Source: Baylisascaris procyonis (Eukaryota; Nematoda; Chromadorea; Rhabditida; Ascarididae). From it: a DNA stretch of 64,000 nucleotides. The notes beneath the pieces are model-generated. The model was not told where the DNA came from, made no database searches, and worked only from the letters and a program-made list of their open reading frames with translations. This document shows, one piece after another, positions 12,101 to 25,442 of the stretch. The stretch lies in contig JAZARR010000159.1 of assembly GCA_037389465.1 (NCBI GenBank), positions 4,266,501 to 4,330,500 on the forward strand. The letters are read 5' to 3'. How positions within the stretch are numbered: position 1 is the stretch's first letter; each line of letters starts with the position of its first letter. The translations under genes were made by a program, and so were the position numbers.

Positions 12101-15100
12101 TGTGCTTTATTTGTTTTAGACTGAATATAAGCGTTGTTTACAGCGTTGAATATACATTTTGAGAGTCAATGTCTGCCAACATGGGTGGCCTACTATGCGC
12201 ATCATACACCTGAATGGTTGCGACGGTTGTCGGTCGCGGTGACGTTTTACATCGAAACGGCACTTCCACCGATGTTTCTACTTCCGTTTAAATCGCTCCG
12301 CGCATTTTCTTTTTATCCACAGGTGAATTTTTGGTCGTTGAAGGTAATATCTGAAAAAAAAAAAAAAAGAATTTTAAGCGTCGAAAATTAGGTACACTTT
12401 AGAGTATTTAGAAATTCTCTCAGCCGTTATATGTTTACTGGCTAGTCGATTATTCATGTCCTTTAAATCTATTGTTATTTTAACCGCACTGACTAGTATA
12501 TTTGAGAATATTAATCAGAGTGATTTTATCAATGATGTGAATAGGGCGAAAGGGATGAATGATTGTTCATCTGAATGTATGATGTATGATCAGCTTTCAT
12601 TCCCATTGTTCATCTCATTGTGCATCTAAAACGCTGTTTATCTTAGAATGTTAGTGAAGTTGAATGAAGATGGAATTCAGCCAATGTTTAGTGGGACAGC
12701 ACTTCAATTTATAAAACATCGCCGAAAGATCATTACAGCATGGAGTTTATTGTATTGTTGTGAAGATTGTTCTTCAAAAGTATTTAATTTGCGTTCAAAG
12801 TGTTCAAAAATAAGCTCATTTTTTACTGCGTTGCGAAAAAAGCATTCGAATACAGTTGCGTTTTTTTTTTTTTTTTTTTTTTTTTTTTTGTTGCTACAGT
12901 TCACCTGCGATTGTGATACACATTTTCGGGTGTTACGTTGATAAGCGCTTTTATTCGCCGAACCAAACAATATTCACATTCTTGAATCTTCCCATTAGTG
13001 ATGATTTCAAGCTTCTATTTTTTTATATGGGTTGGATTGCTTTAAAAAACTCACTATATCCTGTCATTTAATGCGCTTGCCAACTCGTTTAGGGGTTTTT
13101 TAGTCCTTGGTATTTAAAAATGCTCTCATAATGGCCACCTTTATATCAGGTTTCTTCTTTCTTTTTATGAAAATGAAAAAAATTGGGATAAACTGATTAG
13201 TAGAGTTAAGTTGTTTTGTGCTCAGAAATGTTAAGATGGCCGGAATATGCTACAGTTTTATCTTGCAGAAAGGTCACATTCACTGTTGATGGTTATTTTA
13301 AGGCTTGCATGAGGTGGACATTACAATTCAAGCAATCTTTGATAGTTTCACTATTGTATTAGCTATTGAAAGGTTGTTATTGTTTATTAAATCCTCATTT
13401 CATTGCAGATTTTATTGATGGTATGTATAATGTTGACGGGCAACTATAACTTCTTCAACGCATTATACGCACTCCATTGTGTGGCTGTTCTAAACGATTC
13501 CGACGAATATAACTTTGGTGCTCACTAAATTACTGTGATAATTGATAATATAGAGGGGTGAAAGTATATTTTGATCGTTGATTTCTTTGAGAGGATTTTT
13601 TAAAGTTAGGCAAATTTGGGCTTGGCTACTAAAGTGATTCTGAGTGATCCTCTACGTCGCGCTGGCTGTGCGTGTTGCTGTGATCTTTGTACTACCAGTT
13701 TCAAGCGTACTGTGAAAGTGATAGTAATGAGAATATTTGAGGCATGAGACGCTAGCGTTTCGAGACACTAGCACTGTGGAGCATTTGGCGGTAGTGGTGC
13801 CGGTAACTATTTATGCTAATAATACTTGTTTCTAAAAAGGAACTATGGTAAAGTTGATGCTATTGTAGGTGTTTAGTGATTTATTTGATTTCTTCGGAGC
13901 ACTATTTTCATAATCGCAAGTCTCTGTTGTGATGTTCCGCTGCTTTATAAAATCTCATTTATGTAACATCTCATCGATGCGGCAGGATATAAGCTTGAAT
14001 GTGTTTGAATCCCATAGCTTTACAGTAGTTTGAATGTGACAATTTTTCTTTATACATAATTCATACACAGGCTGCATTTATCCTAACTTTTTGATTGTGT
14101 GCATCCGGATGTACATGCAAAGCGTATCCTCCTCGATAATAGATACAAATAACGCTCGATATGGTTTTTAGGTGTAAATATATTTTGTAGGTACGAAAGC
14201 GATTACGATACGATTTTCGCGTCTTATCTCTCCACTTCGAAAGCTGATTTCGTTGAGTGTAATTTTCGCATCACTGTATTATTTCGTTAAATATTTCAAA
14301 GTGGAAATTGATGGCTTCTCTGTGACATCAAAGATTGGTTAATTTTCGATTCGTTATTTCTCTGTTTATTTTCTCTTTTTTTTTTTTGCCACTTGCATGT
14401 GAACTCTTCGTGAGTGATATTTCTTGATGAAATTTAAGCCGATTTGATCATATCAATATTAGTTATCTAACAAATTTAGGTAAGTCACCATTTTGAAATT
14501 GAAGTTTATCGACGTGGAAGGAATTTTTTTTTTTACTTCCTACTTTCTGATGGAATATTGTAATTTTCTGTGTTAAATAGAAAGGTTGAGCAGAAGAAAT
14601 GTCGTGTTTGATGGTCGTTTTTTTTTTTCAATATTTTGCGTTTTGAGTAGAGATTTGTTGATTAAATGCTCCGCAAATGTATTACTTTCTCTAACGTATA
14701 CGTTATGATGTTGTTTAGCATTTAGAAATTCCATAGCAGAATTACTAATTTTAGAATTAACAAATGAAATTGGATAATTGCAATGTGTAATTCAATCTTT
14801 CCCGTTGAATTCACTTCTTTCATTAAATCGGCTTTTACCTATTTTATGCGATGGTGAATCGGTCAAATTCGAACTGACAAAATTCTACTGAAGATCAGAT
14901 TTTCGAATCCTTTCAGCGCACAAATATTTTCGGGAGCAGATATCGAAATGGGAATCGTTTAAAAAACCTCCACTCTCTTTTTGTTGTTTCTTTTTTTCAA
15001 TTGTATAGTGGTCGTCCTTTTTTTTTTTTTTTTTTTTTTTTGGAGTGCACAGATACCGTGGACTTCATCTATACGTTATATATTCTCTATTTTTACTCTA

Positions 15101-18100
15101 TTTTGCAGCGGGCATATTGCAAGTTTTTTACGTTGGTGTGGAAGATAAAAAAGAGAGGAAAGCCTTTCTTTCTTATTTAGATTAACGTTTTTGAAAATTG
15201 TGCAAATTTCAGCTTTTTCGAGGAGAGAATTTGCTGCTTTCGTCGAATGGTCTGTTCAGTACTTACTCTATCTGGGAATTGCAGCATTTATTGCTGAGGT
15301 TGTTGCTGCAGTTATAAGGTAAGCTTGTGAAAGTGCACTCATTTTCTCATCTCTTCAGTTGGCATTTTATTGCTGACAAGAGGATTAAGTTTGGTTATCT
15401 AGCTTTGAGCTGTCGTTGCACAATTGCAGATGTGCCTTATACAAATATCGATGTGAGTACAGCATCATTATGAGAGAAGAGATAAAAATAGGAGTTACTC
15501 ACAGCACCGAGATTGCTTGATCCATCTTCTGACTAGTCGGCGGTGCTTATGCACCGCACATGTCTGTCTTTTCTCGCAATGTTGCTGCGGAAATGAAATA
15601 TATTTAGTTCACATCTGAGTATCCTGTTATCTACGCAGTCATATAGACTTGCAATCATAAGCGTTTATCTTTGAAGTTTATGCAAATCATCTTCATTCAG
15701 GTACTGGACGGAAGAGCACCGCTGCCGTGTGCGTGCTTTTATCCATTTGGTTTACGTTATAGTGATTGGCTCGTTGTTCTTTTCGATTAGTCTCGTAAGC
15801 TTTTCTAGTGATATTTTAGAACTTTTTTGTTTTGTTATAATTCCATTCAGTTTATACAGTTGTTGAGAAAGTTTTTCTTAAATTTTCAATGTTGAGTGTT
15901 TACATTGATGATCAGCATTTGTCAGTAACATTATAAGGTTGATAGATTTTTTGCCTACTCGTCTATGGAATTCATAAAGCGGTAATCACAACCTTTAAAT
16001 AACTTGTCCTCTCTGCCTACTGCGAACATACATGAACAGGCATTCTTCTTGCTTAATTTTGACCTTTAGTTCTGAGGCATTTACTAGCTTCGGACTCATG
16101 GGTACTGATTGCTTATTGCCAGCGCCACTTGATCGCACTGAATTCCACCATCCTGCTTTGTTGCCAGTATCGGATATCTTCTTGTGAAGGAATCACTTAA
16201 TAAGGGTCAGTGTTGTGCATCCGCGAGCATCCTTGAAAGTGAAAATTAGGAAATGGGATCGGACGTGATGTATTTTGCTGCACAGTCGGACGCCTCGCCA
16301 TTCCATAATTCATCCTCTCATGCTGACGGTAAAGCATTTGAAAGTAAACTGGTTTTAGTATTAGTTGCTTTGATGGTAGCATAGATGCGGAAGTAAATGT
16401 CTCTTGCAATGATCAATAAGGTTCCATAAAATTTTATGTGATTTCCGCTTTATTTTTTGGGGATGTTTTAGTAAACGTCGTCGCCTTCAGAATATTCATA
16501 ACGTTTAATTGTGAGAAAGGAAAAGTGAGTTTGCTGAAATTGCGCGCAGGAATTCCGAAGAGTGAAAAGTGAGAGGGAAGAATGAGGCTAATAGGGAAAT
16601 TGTGGTCTGCAGAAATTTTGACTTCTGAAGTTTTGCATAGAAATTCATTAGACTGGTTAAGGGGGTGAAGGGGCACATTGTATGATTCACTCGACTTTAA
16701 TTTTCAGCGATTTCCAGTGATTGGAGCTTTAAAGTGTACTGTTCACCAAAGATGATTGACTATAGGTGTTAGGGAGGGGGGAATATATTAAGAGAATAGC
16801 TTCCCATCGTCGGAAGAAGATATTTGACGCAGGGACCTAAGCCTTGCCTTCAGGAGTCAGCATATGTTTTGTTACATTTCATAGGTAAGTGGAATACATT
16901 GGCAGATTTGGTTCAGCGTAGGCTTGTAAGTCTGGTCCTTCCATCTTTCCCTTTATTATGTCATCCAAACGTGTTATTTGCAAAAGAAACATTTAACGGG
17001 CAACGGTATTACCTTGTCATTACAACGTCAAATGGCACAGGCATGTACGTGCAATGTTTGCTCCCTTGAAAGTGCTTTTTTTTCTGAGGAGACATCGTCT
17101 AGTGAGGCGAAAAGCTCAACATACTGTTTATACTGACCGAAAAAGAAATGACTTGAGAAGAATTATACTTGAAATTCCCACATCAAAACCAAAATTGAGA
17201 GGCTTTCGCAGGTTATCGAGGGGAAGGGGGTGCGGAGTTGCACAGAAAAGAATCGTACATCATCCTCATGAGGGAAATAATTTGGCAAAATTATGTTTAT
17301 CGTCGCCTCAGGTCGACCTTGCACCAACAGTACTGGTATACATAAGCGTCTACCTTACTTTCAGGCACCATTTGCATCGTTAAGTGAATCGGCAAAGGCT
17401 GTGGTACCTTCACAAGCAAAATCATTGTATGAGTTGTCGAACAACTATCAATTGACACATGCGTATGGCCTCTTCCGAAGGTATATTTTCTTTTAGATAT
17501 GCTTTTCGTTGTTGTTGTGGATGCGAAAAACTTGTGTGCTAATATATCTCTGTGATTTTGGCAATAGTTGCATTAAAAGTATAGAGGTTGCTAGTAACAC
17601 CTTTTTGTAAAACTCAAGTGATGAGACTTTGAAGTTAAAATGTAGAAGTTTATTTGCAAAAAATTGCACTTGTCTTTACTTTATGAGGCAGATTGACTAT
17701 AATTTTGCACCGTCAGATTACGCCATAAAGTTACAGTCATCTTTAAATGCCGTTTCTTCATTTGTATACGGCCATTAAAATCAAATTTTCAAAATTTATG
17801 CGCACATGAAAGCACCGTTACGTTTACTTGTGTTGGTGATTCTGTCTCGCTAGGCATCCGTTTTTGAATGTGAACCTTCCTGACCACCAGCTGCTGCCTT
17901 GAACTATGGAACTGCATTCTCTGTGCTTTTAAACGTGTGGAATATGGCTGTAATTTCTTTCGAACGAATGCCTTGTCTTCAGGGAATTTTCCGTAATTTT
18001 CTTTCTTCATAAAGCTTGTTTTACTGCAACAGTCGTTTATTTACCTGTAAGTATAACGAATCGTTTTATTTTTGATTTTTTGTAGTGTTACGTTGTACAA

Positions 18101-21100
18101 TTTTGAAGAATTTTCGATTAAGTCGATTCTTTTCTAAGCATGGATTTCACTAAAAAAAAGTCGTTTGGCGAGATTCTGATCTGTTTTCGTTGGGTAAAGC
18201 TGAGAACTGTGTTTAAGAATGACTGGATTGTACGGCCGTCCAGAAGTGATAGTAGAAGGTGCATACGAACCAAATGGACCTTGGATTCCGTTTAATTTCT
18301 ATGCGAAGCCGTCGAAACTCGACACTAAACCTCGATTCATCCGTAAGTTCAAATTTCGAAATCTTTCTTTTTAGCCAACATATTTATTATAACTGTTGCG
18401 GTTTACCTGTCGGTGTATGAAAATCGATGAGGAAAAATAGTGGATAGGATGTCTGAGGGGTGTTCGTGTATGAGGTCTGTGGGAAGTGAGATGTGCAATC
18501 ATAAACAACGCTGATTAGAATGCAAGGAAACGGTCATCACTTCGACCGTAATTACTTTTTCTTTTGCTTTCGGTCATTTTTTCTCCTTTCTAGTTTGAAA
18601 ATTGATTCTGATGATAACAGAATAGTTATGCCCTATTTGTTGTTAAGTGGTTATCTCATGTTTTCATAAGATGTTGCCCCTCCACAGGTAATCTCTAAGT
18701 TAAAAGTTAGTTACTCTGTTATTCCCTAGTGAAATTTCTGGTACTGGTTTCAAAAAGAAAAAAATATGAAAGCTTCTTAAGCCTATGAAAATCTGAATTT
18801 CCTTTGACTGAAAATGTGCACTTTTTTTCCGTCTTTTTGCAAGTTGCTAGCAGTGAATTCTTTGAAGTTCCGCATCAGCCACGACTCGATTGGCAAATGT
18901 GGTTCGCAGCTTTGGGTGCTTATCAACACAATCCATTCTTCATTTCTTTGGTTCATCATCTTTTGCGCAACAATTCAGACGGTTAGTTAGCTTTATCCTA
19001 TGTCAGCATTACGTGACTGCTCAATTATTTGTCAAATCCATAGCTTACGGAAAATATGTGACTGCTGTCTTGCTTTCTGTGAACGGCTCAAAAATATTTC
19101 GACTAAAACAAAAGTGAAATATGTTTGCGGTTTTGGACAGCCCAAATTTTACTCAGTTCATTTTGTTCCGAAACATTCAGAAACGCGTTTATTTTTATCA
19201 TCGGAAAAGCATTTCTTAAGCTAACGATGGTCAGTCTACCGATAAAGGGGTTTTAAAACAATCACTAAGTGTTGTATCGAGAATGAGGCGTCATAAAGCG
19301 CTGGAATTTGCTTATAAGTCGATTACAGTAAAACAGTAGATGTGGAATTTCTTCGTGCTTGGATGCTGTGGTGAAATCTAACATATGAGAGAAGTCGAAT
19401 TTATGAGTTGTTCATGTGTTAAGGCTGCAGAAGAAATTCATTGAGCAGACTTGTTGTAACCGTCGCATAACGGAGCCCTGCAGGTACGATCATTAGTAAC
19501 AGTGAGTTTAATCTAGAGAGCGAAGAAGAACGTTCAGAGGGGGCAGCCAGAAACGTACTAAACAAACGATCTGATTCCTTGCGAATATGTGACGAGTTGG
19601 GGATTTCTTACTGACGTTCCATGATACGCCGAGGTTAGACAACAAGAACCGCAAAAACTACATAGTTACGATGAGTCTGCCACATATATACTTTACAGTA
19701 TTCCGCTATTTGTTCTTGACTTACTAACACAGTACTCGATTAAAAAAGATATTAACAGTTTCCAGTCCGGAATCTAGGCCAGAGTTTGCATAAGACTTAG
19801 GTCTGGCCGTATCAAAGCTTCAGTTAGAGTTCGGAGCTTTTTTGGCAGAAGTTAATGTTTTGATTTCAGTGACCTACTTGATGGACAAGTATCCTTTCGA
19901 TCATAAACTGCCAAAATTCATTCGAGCTCAGCTATATTTATATCACTTTACGGGACCCAACAGACAGTTTGTTTATCAGTTTGTTTATTTTCTCGAAAAA
20001 TTACCTTTTCAGCTCAGTTAGTAAACTGTAGACTTAATTTTTTGAACGTATGTATACCTATCTCAATTTCGGTGTACTGTATATGATAGAATTTGCCACC
20101 TTGAGTTTTATAGGTCAAACTTTCGAGAGAGGGTGGGGAGAAAAAAGAGGAGAAGGATAAGGGCGCTTTAAATTGGTGCCTTTAGGAAAATATGAGTCTT
20201 TTTCCCGTTTTCTTTGCTATATAACAGAATGATATCTCTAAAAGCATTGTCAGGATAATAGTTTCAGTGGCGAATGGCCGAAGAATTATTGGAGACGCGA
20301 TTTTCAAGAAGAATATATGCCACCAATCACCAAAGAAGATCCGAATGTCATCTTTTATTTGCAAGAGAATGGTTTCGTTCTCAAGGTTATTTTATTTCCG
20401 ATTTTTAGTGTTTTTTTTTTCAGTTCAAAGTATTCTGAAGGTTTTTAGTATTGCTTTATTTCCGACAGTGGTATTAATGAGTTTATGTTTCACTTCTGTC
20501 CCATATGATTATCTCATCTAGCAATTTCAATTCTTTTTCGAAGAAGAAGAAGAAGAAAATAACAAAGACCAAAATTTTGAGTTTTGCAGTAATTAAAATA
20601 TGTGTAATATATTGTATTGAAAAAATTTTTCCCTTTTTGTTGATTCATTTTTCTCTCTTTTCACTTCTTAACTGATAATTTAACGATTTTTTCTCATGCA
20701 GTAGTTAATTTTGTCTGAAATGCGTACGCCTTTTTAGATTCATCCATTCAAACTGCGAAATGTGCAGATTTTTCTTTTGTTAGAATGAGAATATCATTTT
20801 GCAAATATAATTTTCATACTATAATGTGGGAAATGAAGAAAAATCAATTATAAAAGAAAAAGGATTTGCATTTTCATATGCTTTTGAATAAATCCAACAC
20901 AATTGGGTGATGAGTGGTTTCTGCCCCCTTTTCGTCTCTAAATACTCCATTGCTGTCCAGTGCATTTTTTTTTTTTCTGAAAAACATTGTTTGAAGATTT
21001 GCCGTTTATATGATTATTGTAAAACTTCGTAAAAACTCTGCGTTATGAATTTTATGAGGGAAGGGCTTATTGAGGAAGGATGGGTTTGTTTGTTTTCTTA

Positions 21101-21392
21101 AGATCGAGCAACAACATATAACGCGGGATATTTGAGACTACACAATTTTCAATTGTTCTTCCCACATATCTTTTTTCTTTCAGTTCTAAATGTTTGGTTT
21201 TACAATTCAACAGTACTCGTGAAGAAGTTATTGCAGGAGAAGTTTCGCATAAGTGGTGAGAACAAGCAACTAGAAGAGATGATTAAGCGATTGCATGCGT
21301 ATTTCAAACGTTACGACCCGGCATGGCTCATCTACTCGTTGTTGATTACACATGTGGTTGGCTTATTCACTGTAAAGACACTTTTCGGTTAG
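9111..21392 (+). CDS. LMF2: lipase maturation factor, LMF2-like, 13 exons (5' end uncertain)
   Basis: This is a multipass ER membrane protein of the lipase maturation factor family; in vertebrates LMF1 is needed to fold dimeric lipases such as lipoprotein lipase, while the role of LMF2 is less clear. Exons: 9111-9161, 10178-10362, 11127-11337, 12144-12322, 13409-13517, 15213-15318, 15701-15794, 17365-17480, 18218-18342, 18844-18981, 19870-19966 (or 19978), 20268-20371 (or 20385) and 21184-21392, about 578 residues. LMF2 is about 700 and LMF1 about 570. Diagnostic blocks are [92 protein letters not shown] and [17 protein letters not shown] plus PHQPRLDWQ favour LMF2 over LMF1. The last exon carries a membrane segment ([15 protein letters not shown]) before a TAG stop. 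Phase matching supports donor 20371 for exon 12; donor 20385 would need a different acceptor, for example near 21236. The largest introns (13518-15212, 15795-17364) show no other gene. Confidence 0.9.
12861..12889 (+). repeat. poly-T tract
   Basis: An uninterrupted run of 29 T lies in an LMF2 intron. Such a run may mark the poly-A tail of an antisense retrotransposed copy, but no recognisable element adjoins it. Assembly length may be unreliable. Confidence 0.85.
15018..15041 (+). repeat. poly-T tract
   Basis: A run of 24 T lies in the same gene's 13518-15212 intron. No flanking element is recognised. Confidence 0.85.
19965..19988 (+). repeat. 12-bp tandem duplication over an LMF2 splice donor
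   Basis: CAGTTTGTTTAT occurs twice head to tail (19965-19976 and 19977-19988) at the end of LMF2 exon 11. Each copy offers a GT donor in the same phase (after 19966 and after 19978). Use of the second adds four residues without changing the frame. Confidence 0.8.
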
Positions 21393-24300
21393 CAATTCGG
21401 TCAACAAACGACGATTTTGTTGAGATGTTCTCTTATCGTTCGATGAACGAAGCTTTTATGCTGTTATTGTTGAATAAGCATTATTGCCGGCTAGGGCGTT
21501 TTAGAGAAGTTCAGACAGAGCATTAAAGGTGGGATAAAAAAGTGTGCATTGAAGTAGAGGATATTGAAAATGCCTTATGAAATAGTGCCGCGAGGAGTCA
21601 GTAGGATATGCAAGTCGATGTGTAGACGTTTGTGCTGCCGGCATATGTGACTGTAGTAGGTGGCCACCAATTCAGGGCTTACATTTTCGCTCCATTTAGC
21701 GTTAACGAATACTTTCCACCAAAACTATCAGGTATCTCGCCTAGAGGACGCATTCGCCGGGGACGCAGTTGTCGCATAATCGAACAGATGTGGCCGGAAA
21801 TGCAGCGATGAAGTGCTCTTCTGTAACGTACGTAGAGTAACTACTGCCTATAAGACTATTTGAAAAGAACTAGGACTGTGTTGTTTTCTAAATTGAGAAA
21901 TGATTAGGATGTTTCAGGATTATATTCTGGACAGTATAACATTGTGGGTATCGCTTGTTTCATACGTTGCTGAATGTTTAGGAATCTCTTCTTTTCTTTT
22001 TTGTTCCTTTCTTTTTTATGCATTTTTATCTCTAAAGAGATATCGTCGTTGATTGTCTTCTATGATTTTAGATTTATGCTGCTAAACTATAAAGTGAATG
22101 ACGTTTCCATATCTCTTTATATTCGAACATTATTTTATTTCCTCCTCATAAAATTCATTACCGTGAAATGTAATTTGTTAACACAAAGCATTTATCCCTA
22201 TCAATATCCTCATTTCTATAGAAACTGTCATACCGTTTGGATGTGATTCACTTTAATCGATAAAATATAACACTCTCATTTAGTAATTTATATTAGCAAT
22301 TGAAACTGTAACTTTCCGATGAGATTATTCAACGATATTATTTTCATTTTAAAACTTTAATACAAGTGAAAAATGGTATATTTATTTTATTGATTTCAGC
22401 TATTCTTTTGTTGCTTTTTAGGTACATTTTTCATCGTATTATTTGCCGCATAACATTTGTTGCCTCAAATTTATTGACTGTTTATTACCTGTAACTGCCT
22501 TTTTTTGTAACCAAAAATGCGTTCAGCAATGAAACATGCTAATCAACGTGTCACTGAATTAGTATGTTGCTAGTTCCAGTGGTCAGCGGTGAGTGGTCAT
22601 TGGCCAATGGCATTTTAGCTTAGTTAATGCTCATACGGTTGCTCATTCATTAATAAGTCTCATATAAGCGCTTTCATACTTCATCATTTTCCTGCTTTGG
22701 TGTTATGTTGTGCGCCAAGTGTGGATCCGTGCTTCTGATCATTTCTTTTTGTGGAGATCCTGAAGATCGTTTATGCGTTCTTTTAGTGCGATGATGAGAG
22801 GGTCAGCTTCCCTTGGCTCGCCTAGAGTCCAGGGCTCCTTGGAGAATTTAACCCTCTGTAGAGACGCGATCAATTAAGCTGCGAGACGACATGGGTTTGA
22901 GGGTGAGCAGTTTATCACCACTTATATGATAAGGTGACAAACAAGAAATGGCTCGCTCACAAGGATGGCTCAGATCGCATGCACGATCCCGCAGTCGAAC
23001 TTCATGCCGCCGCCGGTCACCTCGCGCACTCCAACGCCAACACGGGGCCCACTCGGCCTTAAGAACAGTCTAGGACCTAGAATGAATACATGAGCACATC
23101 AACCCTTTTCATGTGCTACCGATTCTGCCTCAGGCTAGTCTTGTGACACATGCTGAGCAGTTGTTTGATCTGCCTGTATGCTCTTGCCCTACTTTGATTT
23201 ATCTTGTACGTCACACCACTCCCGCTTGGTCTATAGTCGTCTAGTCTACCTTAAAATACTTCATGCACACCCTCGTTCAAGTAGGCATTTATTAACGATT
23301 TCATTTCGTTGTTTTCTCATCCGAATGTATTTTATTTTGTTTCAGAAGTTGCTTTCGAGGACATTTTTTGAGATCCTTTGATGTGTACCATTTCTTTCCA
23401 TGACTTTTCAATTTACAAGGTTGTGGTTCTTGTCGGCTATATCCTTCACAAAGAGTAGCCGACAAAAGTGGAAGACCTTGTCGCGAAACTGACATTGCAT
23501 CTGTAGTTAATAGTGCTGAACTGTACATTTTGTGACATGCAACTGTACATTGGTAAAACGTTCGTAGGAGGGTTGTCTTGGCGGATGAAAAGCTCTTGCC
23601 GCGGTAGATAAAACTAGTGGTTACCAAGGACACGAATTTCAATCGCGAACCAAAATTTAGATCTCCATTTTTTCCGGTTGAAACCGAAAATCGGCTTCAA
23701 ACGCATATCTCCCTTTGGTAACCGGTCGGCAATTCTGAAACGCGTTTAGTGTCGCCTGAATTTCGGCCACAACTGAATAATTTTGGTACATTTCTGATTG
23801 CCCTGTCTCTATCAAATCTCATCATGACCGCCAGTTCTTGTGACTGGCAACGGCCGCGTTGAGGGAGACAGAGTGTAGGCAGAGGACAGGAGCCGATAAC
23901 CACCTGTCGATGCCGACATGCAAGAGCACAAGCAAGGTAGAGGTAGTTTATGAGGAAGCACCACTGCCCCGACTGTATCCAAACGGTCCGAAGCCCGACT
24001 TATATAGGCCCCAGATATCGCCTAGAGTGGCACATGAGCACATAAGTCGATCAGTGAATGACATGTGAAGAACAATAAGCGAGAATCGACTAGACGAGTA
24101 AATGTGATCACTGCAGTGTTAGATCACAACTAGATATGTTGGGTCGGCTCTTCGATTCCATACTTAACAAAATGTTTGCAGTATTAAACGCAACATGTGA
24201 CAAACTTGAAAACGAACCGGAAAACAAAATCCTGCGATAGCGATAACGATTAGCAAAGAGGATGGGAGATGCCGGAGGGGAGCCCTTAAGTTGAACCGGT

Positions 24301-24954
24301 CAAATCGGGAGTATATTACACAATAATTTCACCTCATTTCTTTCGAGAATTTAAGGAAATCCATTTCATCTTTCGAATTTTTCATGAGAATTTTTCTAAA
24401 TACGACATCACTAGATTGAAACATAAGGCATTGCTATCAAATAGGGTGATCGCATATAATCGCTAAATATAGAAATTTCATCGAAAATTTAAACGCCGTA
24501 TAACCCGGGAATATTTTGTTATAGCTTAACAGCGATGGTTTTCAGCGAATAAATAGGAATTTTAGCTATCATTTCTCATTTGAAAATCACAAACAATTAA
24601 ACTGGATGAAAGTTGCAGTTTTGAGTATTGGTCCATAAAGCCTCTCATGATATGAAATGTGCAATTCAAAAATTGGACTTTTTTCGTGTCACAGTATTGA
24701 GTGATAACAGAGCCACTGCCATGTGGCTTTTGCCCTTAAACTGTCCCATTTCTCCTCTTTTTTTCATGAAAGAAGGACAGACTTGTGCATCCTGACAATG
24801 GTTTGATAATAAGAGCAACGTGATAAGATAGAGACTTTTAATGTTTCAAATCACACCTCTCTGATGAATAAACATCTAGTTAGATTGTAATGCAAACCGC
24901 TTAGCAATTACGAGTTTTCATCCTCTTATTGCTAAACATTTGTTCAGTTCGCAG

Positions 24955-25035
24955 AGAAGGAAACGAGGAGAAGAGGACGGAGAGGGAGAGAGGAGAAGAG
25001 GAGGAGACATAGGGAGAGGAAAAGAGAGAGAATGG
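24955..25035 (+). repeat. GA-rich purine tract
   Basis: About 80 bases almost entirely of G and A in GAGGAGA/GAGAGA-like units. It is low-complexity sequence. Confidence 0.75.
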
Positions 25036-25370
25036 GAAATCGGTGTTAGTTTTGGCTTACATTATTCTGACTAGCAAAACTGGCACGTCTTAGAAATTTC
25101 AGTAGACAGGACATTCGCTTAGTAAAGTGGAGCAAGAGAATTGAGTTAAAATATTCCACTCTCAAGTAACTGTGTCAACTCGAATGTTTTCTGGTTGAAG
25201 CAAACCACCTGCAGCGTCGGATAATTACAAGCTGAAGCGGGCCAACCGAGTGGGAAATTTAGAATGCAGAGACTTTGCAAGAAAATTCAAACGAAATAAA
25301 GATAGTCGAGGTTAAAGGGTGGCAACTTTGAGCTGGATTCGGCAATTTGTTCACGATGACGATACAATGT

Positions 25371-25442
25371 ATTCTTTTCCCTCCTCCCTCCCCATCAGTT
25401 CTTCCCGCGTCCCCCTCCCCCCCCCCTTCCTGTCCTCTCCTT
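25371..25442 (+). repeat. C/T-rich pyrimidine tract
   Basis: A pyrimidine-rich stretch contains a run of ten C around 25417-25427. It lies inside a spurious long open frame and is low-complexity DNA. Confidence 0.65.

Noticed and set aside
12648..13071. Overlapping open frames on both strands around 12.7-13.0 kb.
   Set aside because: They run through the poly-T tract, giving poly-Phe or poly-Lys, and lie inside an LMF2 intron.
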